Numbered from the stretch's first letter, positions 51,001 to 62,589 are shown. The stretch is 64,000 nt of DNA from Monosporascus cannonballus (GCA_004154925.1 QJNS01000049.1:62001-126000), one strand, 5' to 3'. Notes: a model not told the origin generated them from the sequence alone. A program made the numbers and translations.

Positions 51001-53432
51001 GGAATAAATATATCTTATTTGGCTAATTTTTCCGTTATCAAAATTCCGTACTGGCATATTTATAGTAATTCCAAGATTATGGCGTAATTCTCGAATAAGA
51101 CGATATCGAAATTAATTATCTGGTAACGTCTTTAAATAAAAATCTTAAAGTTATTAATTTCGCGTATAATCGTTTCATTATCGTAAACGAATTCTTAACT
51201 TTCGGCATTTGTTATTATATAAGCTTCCAACTTGTATTTGCAAAATAATTTAAATTTATTAACTATATTTAATGCAATATAATTTCCGCCCAGAACTTCG
51301 AAATCCATTATTACGATATATTAATACGTTTCGATTCGTATTCTTAAAACAATTTCAGTATTAATATTATTTATTATCTTGTTTAAAGCCCTTTTTCAAA
51401 GTTCTTTTTAAGTTTTTTGGGTTTTACTATTCCGCGGCTTCTTTATAACTAATTTTCTTTTTTTAATTCTTTTTCCAATTTATTAAGCTTTATTTAGGTT
51501 GTTTGATTTAACGTATTAAATTATTATATATATCGTTATTACCGGTGTACTATTCCGTTAAATTATATTAATTGCTTTTAATTTTTTGGAGTTTCTTGCT
51601 TTAACGAATATATTATTTTCTTATATTTACGATTACATCTTATTTTATATCGTCCAAATTATCGTTCCAGAGATTTCTTATAAATTCATGTATTTTTTTC
51701 TTAATAACCTTTTTTGCGTAAGGATTTATAATAAATATTAATAAAAAATAAATATCTATAATAACTTTTTAATAATATTTTTTCTTATACGCTAAATTAA
51801 TTCCTTTTCCGTTTAATAATTATATCATTTAAAATTATAAAAAGAATGTTCATACAGATATTATTTTTTTTCGGACCAGTTTTCTGCTTCGGCCAATTAT
51901 TAAATATTTCTTAGGGCTATAGTTCGAAAACATCGATATTATTATTTATCGTCCTTATTATTTCCGGTACGATTTAGAAAATCGAATCCCTTATAATACA
52001 TACGGATAATTCGTTCGTAAATATGCTATTTTTACTTTTCGTAATCGGGATATTTTCGTCGTCGACAATATATGGCATATATTTTGCTATATCGATTAAG
52101 TATTCCGGGACGGAGTTTTTCTATTTAATTGTAGTATTTACGTAACTATCCTTATAATACTTTTTATTATGTTTACGTTATTTATTAAGCCAGTTTTTTG
52201 GCTTTTTGTATTCCTTATTAAACCTTTCGCCATAAGGAACCTAGTATATATTTAAGCTGGATTATATTAATAAATTTGCTTCCGTTCTTTGAAATATTTT
52301 TAAATCATTTTTCGGATATAGGTTTTTAATTATTTTAATATAGCTTTTTAGATATTTTATATTATAATACCTTATATCTTATTTTGTGATAAATGTTACT
52401 CTTAATTTTGTTGAAATCTTTTTGTAAGTAACTTTCAATTTCATAAACCTTAATTTCGTACCGTAAAAGATGTTACTATATCGAAAAACGCTGGTATTAA
52501 CCATATATCGGGGTTTGGTATTATTTTTTCTTTTAGTACCTTTTATTGGTTATACGTATTAGCGGTCGTTAATTTTAACCGCCATAACGATATATCCGAT
52601 AAATAATTAGGCCAATCAAAATTAAAAAGGTTTTTTTGCATTTTTTTAGGCCGTCGAAACACTTAGTTGTTAATATTTTCTGTTCTTAATTTAACTTAAC
52701 GGCTAACTAAACCAACGTATTACCATAACTAGATATTAATCCTTTTTGGCGTAACTGTTAAATTTGTATTTCGGTTTTTATTTTTTCGTTTATTATTCCG
52801 AAAGTCTTTATTAATAATTACTCGAATTGTTCGTAATTGCTATAAATTCGCATTATTTCCCGATTTCGTTTTTCGATTAACAAAAAAATATTCCCCCTTA
52901 TTGCAAGTTTGAACCATATAACTATATTGCCGGTAAATCTTCCGATTACGAATTCGATCCGTATAAAAAACATAATAATTCGAATAAAAATGTAAATAAA
53001 GTAAATTCGACATTAAATTATGAATAATTATAATTTGGTTAAGGTTTCGTCGAAAACTTCCGGTTTAAGAAATTTAAAAACCTTTTCTGGTTTCTTGAGA
53101 AAATTCCGCTAAATAACCTAGCTTATTCAAAAAGGTTTCCTAATTTCGAGAGCTTTTTTTTCCTTAACCTTTTCGTAAACGGATTAAAGAAATGTCGTAA
53201 AATCATTATTATTTCTTTTAAGCTGGAAAATACATTCCTTTATAGCATCAAGTCGTCAAAAAACCTTTTCGCGAAAAAAACGAGGTTTTTCCTTTTCTTA
53301 TTCGGATTCCATTCTAATATCCGGGTAATCAAAAATCTGGTAAGTAAACTGTTTAGGCTGTTTATTATTAAACATAGTATTAATTATTATTGCTTAAAAT
53401 TTAACAGTAGTACTGAATAAAAGCTTACAACG
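48000..53432 (-). pseudogene. gag-pol-chromodomain remnant of K
   Basis: Minus-strand gag, protease, RT, RNase H, integrase and chromodomain in the same order and spacing as C and I. The VDDENIPI-type block of gag is found near 52050. All frames are broken by RIP-type stops. Confidence 0.75.
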
Positions 53433-53539
53433 TATAACGAACTAAGGGTTTAACTAATTATTAAACCTAAGTCGACGAGTTTATATTAACAGAAATATCT
53501 TAGGAATCTAAGCAATAAATACAGTAACATATTACGTTT

Positions 53540-53702
53540 TGTCAGATATAAGGGATATCAGTTGTGTGTATATTAATGGTTAGTTGCAAGTGCTCTAGAA
53601 CGCCCATTGCATTTTAAGGTGATCTAATCCCGAAATATATATGTTTCGATCAGAGGGAATTTTCCGTATATGTGGTGCTCAAGCACCCCTTGGTAGCCGA
53701 TA
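53540..53702 (-). repeat. 3' LTR of Copia F
   Basis: 163 bp. In plus orientation it starts TGTCAGATATAAGGG and ends AGCCGATA. It contains the hairpin GGTGCTCAAGCACC. Confidence 0.9.
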
Positions 53703-56700
53703 TACCCTTTTAATACCTTAAAATATTTACGGTGTTAATTGTCATAACTTTTAGAGTCCTAGCTATCCATTTTATTTTTCTTCCCGTAATTAAATCTTCT
53801 TAATTAATTAATTCCTTTGTTAAAGTCTTTTGCAAGATATTTTTCCGCTAATTAAAGGTTTCCGTAATATTTATTAACTTTAATTACTACTTAAAAGGCT
53901 ACAAGGATTTACGTAATAATGCTTTTATTAAAACGTTAATTAATATACTGCTCGTAAATATATAATCCAATTTAATTAAATTTCCTTTATTGTTTATCGT
54001 AATTAATAATTATATATATTTATATATTATAATTTCGTTATTAATAAGGTAGTATCGACGTTAATAAGCCGTATAATCTATTAGTTTTTATATTATATAT
54101 GTAACGGTTTTATATCTAAAATATTTTTTAATTTTTTAATTAATCCAAAGCTTAATAAGAGTTCTTTTATAATTTACGTAAAAAATAAAAATTCCGTTTT
54201 TATTATAAAAGTAATTATTGTATTTTATTTATTCGTTTAGTATTTTATTATTTTTCCGAATAACTTTATAATGTAAATTTAAAAACTTTTTCAGCCGATC
54301 GTATTATTTGTAAAAAAAAAACGTTATTTTAAATATTTAATAAATTTTTATTTCCGAATTATAACGTTAATATTTTAGTTCCGATTAAGGATAATATAAT
54401 TCGGTCAGCAGGTTTCTAATATGCATTATTAGGGTTTAAGTTAAATTAAGTAAGTTGAGATACCGTAAAGAATATATAGGATTACGTCTTAATTATTATG
54501 AAAAAAAGAAAACCGATTTTTTTGTAATATTTATTAATAAAGTTTAAAGAAGCTAAAATACGATTTGGCAATATTTTAATGCTAATTATAGGTATTTTTA
54601 AAAGATTATTTAAATTTTCTTTAAGTATTAAAATAATTAATAAATATATAACATCGGATTAAGATAATTAGATTTTCCTTTTAAATTTATTTTTAATTAT
54701 TTCGATACCGAAAAAATACTGTAAGTTTTTATTTTTTATTAAGGTATACTGTTTTTATATTTGTTGAATTAATTAATCGTCGAAGTTTTGATTTCCTTTG
54801 CAATATACTATACTAACATTGTTTATAAAAAAATCAATATCCCCTAACAAATAAAGTATTAAGGTTCGTAAGGACCGCGGTTAAGTTCTAATTTTTTTAA
54901 ATATTTTAAAAAAAGTCTCTTGCTATAATAAAAATAATTTCTTTAATTCATATAATATTTTTTTAATTACAAGAATTCTTTTATATTACGGATATTTTGA
55001 ACACATTTTGAAATATATCTTGAATAATATATTAATATTTATAAAGGGGTTTATAACATTATCTTACTTGAATTTCAAGTCGAACGGAATTATAATAATA
55101 ATTACTATTCAAAACGACCTTTTAATAAAAGTAATTATATACATGTTATTATAAGCGGTTTTAAATTATTAATCGTTTCGTATAATAGAACGGGCCTTAT
55201 ATTTTTAAAATTAATTATATTTATTAAATTTATAAACATATATTTATATATTTTTTAAACTTATTTCCATTTAGCAAAAACTTAATTAACGGCTTTTTAA
55301 AATTCTATTTCTTTGTAGCTTTGCAAAGAAAATTTTTCGGGTTTACGGAATATTTTTTAACGGTTATATATTTAACTTTTTATGGCCTTCCGGTAATAAC
55401 GGTAAATTATATTTAACTACCCGGTTTTATAAATTAAATACCTTTTTATATAATAAAGTGTTATTATTTTTCCGATTAAGGTAATATATATTTTGGATGG
55501 TTAATTTCCTTAAATATCTGTAATTTACTGGCCGGTTATTATACCTTTTTATAAAAGGGGCTAAACGTTCTATATTAAATACGCCTTTTTATATTTTGTA
55601 TTTATTTCGGATAATATTTGCTTAGTACCGAATATACTAAAAGCTTACGTTTATAACCTGTAGCGTATTTTCGTTTTTTACCGTTACTTTATGTTAAATA
55701 ATATAAGGGGAATTTAGGATTATTTTTATTCTTTTCCACGTGATAATAATCGTAATAATTTTGAAGGCAAATATTAGTAATGGTAATAGTTTAAAAAATA
55801 AAAATGGTTGGAATATAACAGTTATATAAAAATCATTAATTGTTTATAAATAAATTTATTTTTTTATTCCGTACGTATTTTGTTTTAATATTTTTCTGAA
55901 GCCATATTCCTTATATAGCCGGTAATTAAATTATTTTATTTAAGTTTTTATTTTTCTTCTTATATATAAATTAAATAGTTATCGTTTTAATAAAGTATTT
56001 TTCTTTGTCGGAATAACTTTTATTAACTTTTTTTATAATATACAAAAAATCATTTTTTAAGTTTTTGATATTATTTAAAACAGGAATTTTTTAATTAAAT
56101 TATACATTTTGAATAATAATAACTTTGTTAACTAATACGCTTTAAATTTCGTAAATATTTATAAATCGGTAACCGATAAAGTCATTAATTTATAATTTAA
56201 AATTTAACTTTTAAAACCTCTATTTTTTTATAGCGGTAATTATTATAACGTAAGCCATATAACCATATATTCGTAAATAAATTTATGAAGGCTTTGAATT
56301 AGAGATTATAATAGCGTTTTATACGGCAGATAAGTATAATAGATTTCGTATAAGATTCATTAAAATATACGGATTTAAAAATACACTTGTATAAATATAC
56401 TACCGTTGCAAGGATATATATATTTATAAATAAAAATAACTTAATATTATTTGATATTATAATTATTTTCTTTTTAATTATATTTTTAAACGTTTTGTAT
56501 TTCCGTTTTAAACCAAAATATATATTATTAAAAATTTAAATTTAATACTAAAAAGGTTATTAAAATATATTATAAAATAAAATAATTTTTCAAATTTTTG
56601 TTATCGTATTTGATTATTTATAAAAATACCCCATTTTGTTTTTTTACGACTTTTAAAAAATATCGAAACGCTACAATTAATATATTTTGTATTCGATGTT

Positions 56701-58865
56701 TAAACTAAATATTTTAAATAAAACCTAAATATCTGCCCGTAATAAACATAACGTATTTATATTTTTCAGGGTTTTTTTTAAAATTTGTAAAATCAAAAAC
56801 GATTTTTTATTTTAATCGGAATATTGTTTTTAAATTCGCGGTATATTAACTTTTTAATTTTCGCCTTATTATATATTTGGTATTTAACTGTTATACAACT
56901 CTTTAAACGGACTTTTTTTGTATAAGATTATAATTAAGTGATTATTTTAAATCTTAATTATATTAATTTTCAATACTATATACTACCGTTATCGATTCGT
57001 AATAATTTCGTTATTTACGAATTAACGTTTCGTTTTTAAATTAATAAAATTCTATAAATATTTATTACGTTAATAGTTTCGATAACGAGTGAATTCAATA
57101 TATCTATTAATATAATAATTACCTAATTATATTTATTTCGAAAAAATTATTAATTTTTCAATTGTTTTACTAAGAACTTCTTTTCCGGAACTGCTAAAAA
57201 CATACCAGGTTATATACAAAACTTTGGTAATATGTTACATTATATATACGTCACGTTTTCGTACCGCTAGGGGTTCGAAAAATTATATTAACTTTTTCGT
57301 ACTCTTTAATTAAAACAAAGTTATTATCTACATATATCTTATTACCTTATACGATAAATTTGAAATTTTGGAATTTATTAATTAAATTAAAAATATATAT
57401 CGTAAACCATGAATCCAAAAGAACCAAATTCTTTAAGGAATGAAATAAAATATTTATAACGTTACGTTAATTAATAATCAAAAAATATATAAATATTCGT
57501 TGCACAGTTTTTAAAAATTAATTTATCTTTTGTACAATAAGCTTTTCTATAATTTTCGATAAACGGTCGATTTTTTCTTTTCAAAATTAATCGGCAGAAA
57601 TTCGTCCTTAAATATTATTAGTATTTTATCGTCAAAACGGACACGTTCTGGATTTATCTTAAATAATATATTATAATAATTAAATAATATATAATAATTA
57701 ATTAAGTACGTTTTATAACGGGTACATTATACGTTTAATTCCTAACGCTTTCGTTTATTACTGTTTTAATCTATATAGAAACCTTTACGGTTACTTTGTT
57801 TCGGTTTACGGCTTAAAAACTTTCTTTACGATTAAAAATTGATATTTTTAGCATTTTATTAATTAAAGTCGTTTTAATTAAAGGAATTTACAAATATCCC
57901 GTGAAACGTTAAAAACGTTACTTTAATGTTTCGTAATATAAATATAAAATAGGCCATAACTTAATAATCCAAAAAATTAATTACCGCTTTTTAAAAACTA
58001 ATCGTACCATTATTAATTTCGGCCTTTTTTATTATTTAAAAAATAATGGTCTATATTTCAATTATAAGAGCTAATATTATGTATAAATCATTAACCCATA
58101 TAATTATCGTCTTCGTTTTTAGAAAACCATATCGTTATTTTAAAATTATAATTTTTTATTATTTTATAATTTATTTATTTAACTTTTTGCCAGATTTCGC
58201 AATTTACTTTAACGTTTCGCAATATTTTCGTTAAATCTTAATCAAACATTTGCTATGGTACACTTTACCGGATTCGCTCAAGCTACCATACCATTTTCGT
58301 AAATTCTTTCTTAAAAAAATTTTTTTTTAATTAATAGAAATACAAAATTTATAACTTATTTCGTAAGGTTTTTAATATTTTTGCGGAAAATCTGGTATTT
58401 CCAATTTTTAAAAATATATGTCGTAAAGTCCTAATTATAAGCTTATTTATTTTCGGTCGTTATCTTAAAGGTTTTCGTTAACGAATTGGTATAATCAATT
58501 TCTTCGGTAAGTTTTCCGGAAAATCTAAACGAAAAACTACGTAAAGTATTAATTTATATCGTATGGCGGATTTAATTTTTAAGGAAAAAGCTATATTAAG
58601 TTTTGTAAAGTTAATAAAATATTGAAAATTTTAATTAAAATTAATATAATTCTAAATATCAAACGCGTATATTTTGAATTAGAATTTGTCTTTAAGACGA
58701 TCCTAATTCTTAGGTCCCTTATAAATAACGGAGGACGTTAACGGTATGGTTGTCAGCATTATTATTAACGTCTTTCGATAGTTATAATTGATATATAACT
58801 TATATCCGCTTAATAACAGCTAAATCATTCATATATTCCCTAATTAAACGAATAAGATTTTTAAT
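53703..58865 (-). pseudogene. Copia gag-pol remnant of F
   Basis: Read on the minus strand: gag at about 58750-58000; the integrase core with LLRIDNG (56986-57006); a linker; and RT with its catalytic box changed from F/YVDDV to FINNV at 54815-54829. After that come FDD-LIQQI-KQYTL and FFGIEIIKN, standard Copia RT positions. RNase H lies towards 53900. The integrase-before-RT order establishes the Copia type. Many TAA stops. Confidence 0.8.
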
Positions 58866-59028
58866 TATCAGATATAAAGAATATCAGTTATGTATATATT
58901 AATAATTAGTTATAAATGCTCTAGAACGCGTACTGTACTTTAAGGTGATCTAGTCCCGGAACATATATATTCCGATCAAAAGGAATCTTCCGTATATGGG
59001 GTGCTAGAGCACCCCCTGCTAGTCGACA
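58866..59028 (-). repeat. 5' LTR of Copia F
   Basis: 163 bp. In plus orientation it starts TATCAGATATAAAG and ends CTAGTCGACA. It contains the perfect hairpin GGGGTGCTAGAGCACCCC, extended relative to the other LTR. Confidence 0.9.
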
Positions 59029-59326
59029 CGTTTCGTAATACTAAGAGTGTCTTGCGTAACGAATTATTATTGCAAACTAAAGTTATCTAAACTATGGAAA
59101 TAATAAGCGTATATATCCTAGTTCTGGCTCAAGGTGCTTAAGCGGCTCAAACTCTTGAGCTCGTTAAGCCCTTTGAGCTCCTTTGCCGGCTCAAGGGGCT
59201 CAAGGTGCTTGGCGCCTTGAGACCTTTGAGCCGGTCACGTGACTTCTTGGCGGTGGTCGGGGCTTGTTTTCTTCGTGGGCCCGACCGTCCGCAAGGAAGC
59301 CAAGACCGTTAAGTCATAAGAATTTA

Positions 59327-60209
59327 ATATTTTACGTTTTTTTATTGTAATGAATAACGGAGATATTAAAATATCTACGTTATAAAACAATATGAAAATA
59401 AAAGACGAATAGGCATATAAAGTGGAAAAAACTTTCGATATACAAAAATAAAACAGATTTACCTGATATTTGATGAAGTAAAAAAAGCACCCGGATTCCG
59501 AAAATATTTAAGAACCCGCTAAAAACATTATTAACGCCCAGCGCCTGCTATAGAACTTTTACTAATAACGACGAAACCACCAGAAATAATCGCATTCTAA
59601 TCGGTATTTTTAACGGACCAATTGGTATTACCGATACCAGACTAGTCCACGAAATTAACGGGAAAAACTAATACGGCAATGGAACCTTCGGCGATGGCCT
59701 GCTTTTAACGTTTTTGCTTTTTTAATTTTTTTATCGATTATAATTCTCGTCATACTATATTTATTCTTTTTAAACGAAAAAAAGCCTTTTATTTTCGAAA
59801 ACGGATTAAATGTATAATAACTTTGTTTTTTTATTAATAATGTTTTTATAATTTTAAAAACCATCTTTTTACAAAATCCTCTTTTCGTTTTAAATCTTAG
59901 TTCTTAGCGCAAATAATTTCCTGGGAGGAAAAAAAAGCCGGTTTTATTATAAGGATATTTACTTTTAACGTAGGCTTTATATTTGAAAACCTTTTCGATT
60001 AATTCGTATTTTTAATGCTTAAAAAATATAAAAAATACGGCATAATTTCAAAATTAAAATCGTTAAAAATAAAAGCAGGTTTTGCCGATAAATAATAAAG
60101 GAAACCTGATAACGACTTTTAGAAATACGATTCAATATCGTAAAAAACCGGTGATATTTACCAAGAAAAATAAAATCTTAACCGCAAAATTTAGGGAAAA
60201 AGGAGATCG
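59327..60209 (+). pseudogene. Chromodomain end and 3' non-coding part of D
   Basis: This resumes D after K. The chromodomain tail reads PDSENI and EPAKNIINAQRLL at about 59490-59545. After that there is no plus-strand frame; the space is filled by the antisense ORF. A purine tract AGGGAAAAAGGAGA at 60193-60206 precedes the 3' LTR. Confidence 0.75.
59459..60157 (-). pseudogene. Antisense accessory ORF of D
   Basis: It begins at ATA 60157, 53 bp from the LTR, and ends with TAA at 59459 inside the chromodomain code. It resembles the ORF of I: DLKRKEDFVKRWFLKL, HLIRFRK then KAFF, REL-SIKKLKKQKR, TNWSVKNTD and a tail LKYFRNPGAFF. It has about 233 codons, with at least one frameshift at a T run near 59775 and mostly TAA/TAG stops. 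Part of it remains open as 59655-59864 in a shifted frame. Unknown function. Confidence 0.7.
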
Positions 60210-60587
60210 TATTACGACTTAACGGGTTCCGGTTTCAGGAAACAGTTAACGAAAATGATATGAACCACTTTCTAGGTTACGTAATAGGTGCTTAGCAAAA
60301 ATCTGCTGAGTACGAAAAATCAGCATTTAGTAAATGCTTAACAGGACATTATTAAACATTATTAAGTAAAGATAAATAATATTACAAAATTAATATATAT
60401 ATATGTTTATTATTTCCATAGTTTAAATAATACCAATTTGCAATAATAATTCGTTACCTAAAGCACTTTTGGTATTACGAGACGTAATACGTTATTATAT
60501 TTATTGCTTAGTTTCTTATACTATTCCTGCTAACATCAACCCGTATGACTAAGGTTTAATAGTTGGTTAAACCGCCTAGCCGTCACA
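60210..60587 (+). repeat. 3' LTR of D, bordering host DNA
   Basis: Begins TATTACGACTTAACG, ends with unmutated GCCGTCACA. U3 carries the D-type GTGCTTAGCAAAAATCTGC. The right flank GTTCT does not match D's left flank AAAAA or J's CGTAA. Confidence 0.85.
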
Positions 60588-60882
60588 GTTCTGTCCTGTA
60601 AGTGACTGCTCTGGCGCTCTAAATCTCGTTGCTATCTCAGGGGTTACGATGGCCTTTCAACGGAGGAGGCTATATGGACAAGCTGATCGATAGATGGAAG
60701 AAAACATGACGGTGTCGAGGATCAACGTTGAATGATGCGGTCGTGTAAAAACGGAGTATTCCTGCATGCTTTCTAATCATCGCATCTTTCCGTATCCGTA
60801 GCAGCAGTGTAAACCAAAGACGTGCATTTTCGGCCACATCCTACCACCAAACATAAAACTCGCCCATGGCATTATAATCAGA
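60588..60882. other. Host intergenic sequence downstream of the gene
   Basis: Normal base composition with no reading frame I can support. It separates the gene's stop codon from the LTR of D by 295 bp and should contain the gene's 3' UTR and polyadenylation site. Confidence 0.6.
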
Positions 60883-61677
60883 TCAAGAAGCCGCTTCACC
60901 AGCCAAAATCTTCGCCGCTTCCACCCCCACCGCCGGCGCACTCTTCAACATCAATTGCGGTCCCACACTAATCCTCGCAACTCCTATCTCTGTCAACTCT
61001 TTCACAGTTAACCCACCCGGCATCAACCTAAGACTCACATTCAACTTTCCACCTAAAGCCTTGTTCGCCTTCTCCACCTCTTCCCTCTTCATGCCGCCCC
61101 TTTTCCTACCACCCCAGATAAAGACATTGGTCGCTCCTACTTCGAGGAACGCTCTACCCCGTTCAATCGCATCGTCGATTGTCTTTCCAGCAAGAAGCGT
61201 GTCGGTCCGCGCATTAACGACGAAATCCGGAATGCCTTCGTCCGCCGCAACCTTCAACACCTTACGGATCCTGTCCTGCGCTTCGGAAATAGGATATAGA
61301 TCCCCTTCCTGGCCTAGCTCGCGGCCGAAATCCTCCAAGTTGATTCCAACAGCGCCCAGCCGGATCGCCTTCCGTACGCCCGCTTCGAGCTGGTCGCCGA
61401 AGCCGTCTTGGAAGTCAACGGTCAGGGGCAGGTTGAACGCCTTAGCAACTTTGGAAACAGCTTCCACGGCGCGTAGATTGGCGTCGAGAGTAAGTTCTTC
61501 GTCCTCGAGGCCGGCGGCTGCGGCTACAGCGAAGGATGCTGTGGCGAGTGCTTTTGTGTTGGGGAGTTGGGCAACCGTTTTCGCGGATATAGCATCCCAG
61601 ACGTTGGTTAAGATGAGAGGGTTGCCTGGCTCGTGGAGGGATTTGAGACGGAGGGCTAGGCCGTTTTGTGCGGACAT
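60883..61677 (-). CDS. PEP mutase / isocitrate lyase superfamily enzyme
   Basis: An intact, intron-free 264-residue protein with normal composition and no RIP damage. It fits the PEP-mutase-like branch of the isocitrate lyase superfamily, (beta/alpha)8 barrels that make or break C-C or P-C bonds next to a carboxylate using Mg2+. Visible motifs: NVWDA at 25-29 and ATASFAVAAAAG at 46-57 in the substrate region; VDFQDGFG at 87-94, with D88 and D91 as metal-site acids; GINLED at 111-116; NARTDT at 155-160, with the conserved arginine; and GVARISVGP at 232-240. The KKCGH catalytic loop of true isocitrate lyase is absent, so glyoxylate-cycle function is unlikely. The substrate cannot be inferred; 2-methylisocitrate lyase, oxaloacetate hydrolase and phosphonomutase activities all occur in the superfamily. 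No signal peptide is seen, so it is probably cytosolic. The start has A at -3 (ACAATGT). Confidence 0.9.
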   Translation of the reverse strand: MSAQNGLALRLKSLHEPGNPLILTNVWDAISAKTVAQLPNTKALATASFAVAAAAGLEDEELTLDANLRAVEAVSKVAKAFNLPLTVDFQDGFGDQLEAGVRKAIRLGAVGINLEDFGRELGQEGDLYPISEAQDRIRKVLKVAADEGIPDFVVNARTDTLLAGKTIDDAIERGRAFLEVGATNVFIWGGRKRGGMKREEVEKANKALGGKLNVSLRLMPGGLTVKELTEIGVARISVGPQLMLKSAPAVGVEAAKILAGEAAS

Positions 61678-61811
61678 TGTGGATGGCGAGGTAGATTGAT
61701 TAGACGGAATGAAGAAAGGGTTATGATATAAATGGGAAGTTGTATTATTGGAAACGGTGTTTTGAAGAGGGGTTGTGTTCGTAACGGATAAGAAGTGCTG
61801 AATAAAGATGA
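61678..61811 (-). promoter_or_regulatory. Probable promoter region of the PEP-mutase-like gene
   Basis: Upstream sequence of normal composition. ATTTATATC at 61725-61733 (minus strand) lies about 50 bp before the ATG and could serve as a TATA-like element. A CCAAT word occurs further up at 61945-61949 on the plus strand. The transcription start is not visible from sequence. Confidence 0.35.
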
Positions 61812-62165
61812 CTTGGTGTTAGTTTTCAAACTTTCAGCATCACTTGTGGGGAATTAAAATCAGCAAGCTGTTCGAGTCATTCAAAACCAGCTATCGCCAC
61901 ATGTTTTTGGCTAAAAATAGCTAGTACTTTTTGGCAGGCCTGGGCCAATGATGTTAATTCAGCTTTAGCAGCTTTCCAGGTGCTGGAAACGGCCGAACAA
62001 TTACGCGCGAAAAGCTTTAGAGCGGGGGATGCACTAATGCACACCTCTTCATTTGTCCACCTACCAAATTATAAAAAGTTCATTAAATCGTCTAAAACCA
62101 AAAACACTTGTAATAATTTTAACAAAGTTATAATAATATTAAGTGCGGTAGAATTGCATATATAA
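61812..62165 (+). other. Open frame of unknown nature upstream of the gene
   Basis: A plus-strand frame of 117 codons without a stop, ending TAA at 62163. It reads like protein in its middle part (FWQAWANDVNSALAAFQ, ETAEQLRAKSFRAGDALMH, HLPNYKKFIKSSKTKNT) and turns AT-rich towards the element M. There is no good ATG at its beginning. It may be a terminal exon or a fragment of another transposon; I do not recognise it. Confidence 0.3.
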
Positions 62166-62175
62166 CGGCGTTATT

Positions 62176-62589
62176 TGTAACGGCTGGGCGGTTTAACTAA
62201 TTACTAAATCTAAGTCGTACGGGTTTTATATTCGTAGAAATATCGTGGGGTTTTAAGTAATAAATACAGTAACGTATTACGTCTGGTAATACTAAAGGTA
62301 TTTTAGGTAACGATATATTATTGCAAGTTAAAGTTATTTACATTATAGAAATAATAAACGTATATATTTTTTTAGCTCAAGATATTTTAGCTAGCTTAAA
62401 AGTATTTAGCTATTTAAGTCCTTTTAAGTCCTCTTAAATTTTTCGTAGTTCAGCTGGCTTAACGTCTTCGAACTAATAGTAACGTTTAAACGTATTAAGC
62501 TAGTTACGTGATTTTTTAGCCATAGTTTAAACTTATGTTTTTTGGGATTCCGACCGTTTTTGAAACGGTAAAACCGTTAAGTTATAATA
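62176..62589 (-). repeat. 3' LTR of M
   Basis: 414 bp. In plus orientation it begins TGTAACGGCTGGGCGG (a well-kept terminus) and ends GTTATAATA. U3 is of the C type, with AAGTCCTTTTAAGTCC. Confidence 0.85.

Larger units (their letters stand above)
53540..59028 (-). mobile_element. Copia element F, inserted in the 5' LTR of K
   Basis: A 5489-bp element with two 163-bp LTRs, flanked by the perfect duplication CGTTT (53535-53539 and 59029-59033). The coding direction is minus (RT and integrase are read on that strand), and the polypurine-like tract lies next to the left LTR. It belongs to the same family as G. Confidence 0.9.
46957..59321 (-). mobile_element. Gypsy element K (family A), inserted in integrase of D
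   Basis: A minus-strand element of about 6.87 kb once Copia F is subtracted. Flanked by the perfect duplication ATTTA (46952-46956 and 59322-59326); its removal restores the integrase-chromodomain code of D. Both LTRs are 395 bp. Confidence 0.9.
53433..59321 (-). repeat. 5' LTR of K, split by Copia F
   Basis: The LTR consists of 53433-53539 and 59034-59321, 395 bp together. The right part keeps CTCAAGG/CTTGAGC words nearly unmutated (59120-59240), whereas the matching part of the 3' LTR is clearly RIPed. Confidence 0.85.
32501..60587 (+). mobile_element. Gypsy element D (family A), split by C and K
   Basis: D spans 28 kb but is itself about 6.85 kb: 32501-36394, 45257-46956 and 59327-60587. 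Its two LTRs (379 and 378 bp) share a U3 with GCTTAGCA repeats that no other copy has. It inserted into the integrase region of J. The left flank is AAAAA, while the right flank GTTCT is host sequence, so its own duplication is not preserved. Confidence 0.85.

Noticed and set aside
1..60000. Mitochondrial DNA or a centromere satellite as explanation of the AT richness
   Set aside because: There are no mitochondrial genes or tandem satellites. Nested LTR elements with TSDs and TAA/TAG-type stops explain the composition as RIP.
61061..61699. 212-codon plus-strand open frame
   Set aside because: Exact shadow of the PEP-mutase-like gene on the other strand; the minus frame has all superfamily motifs.
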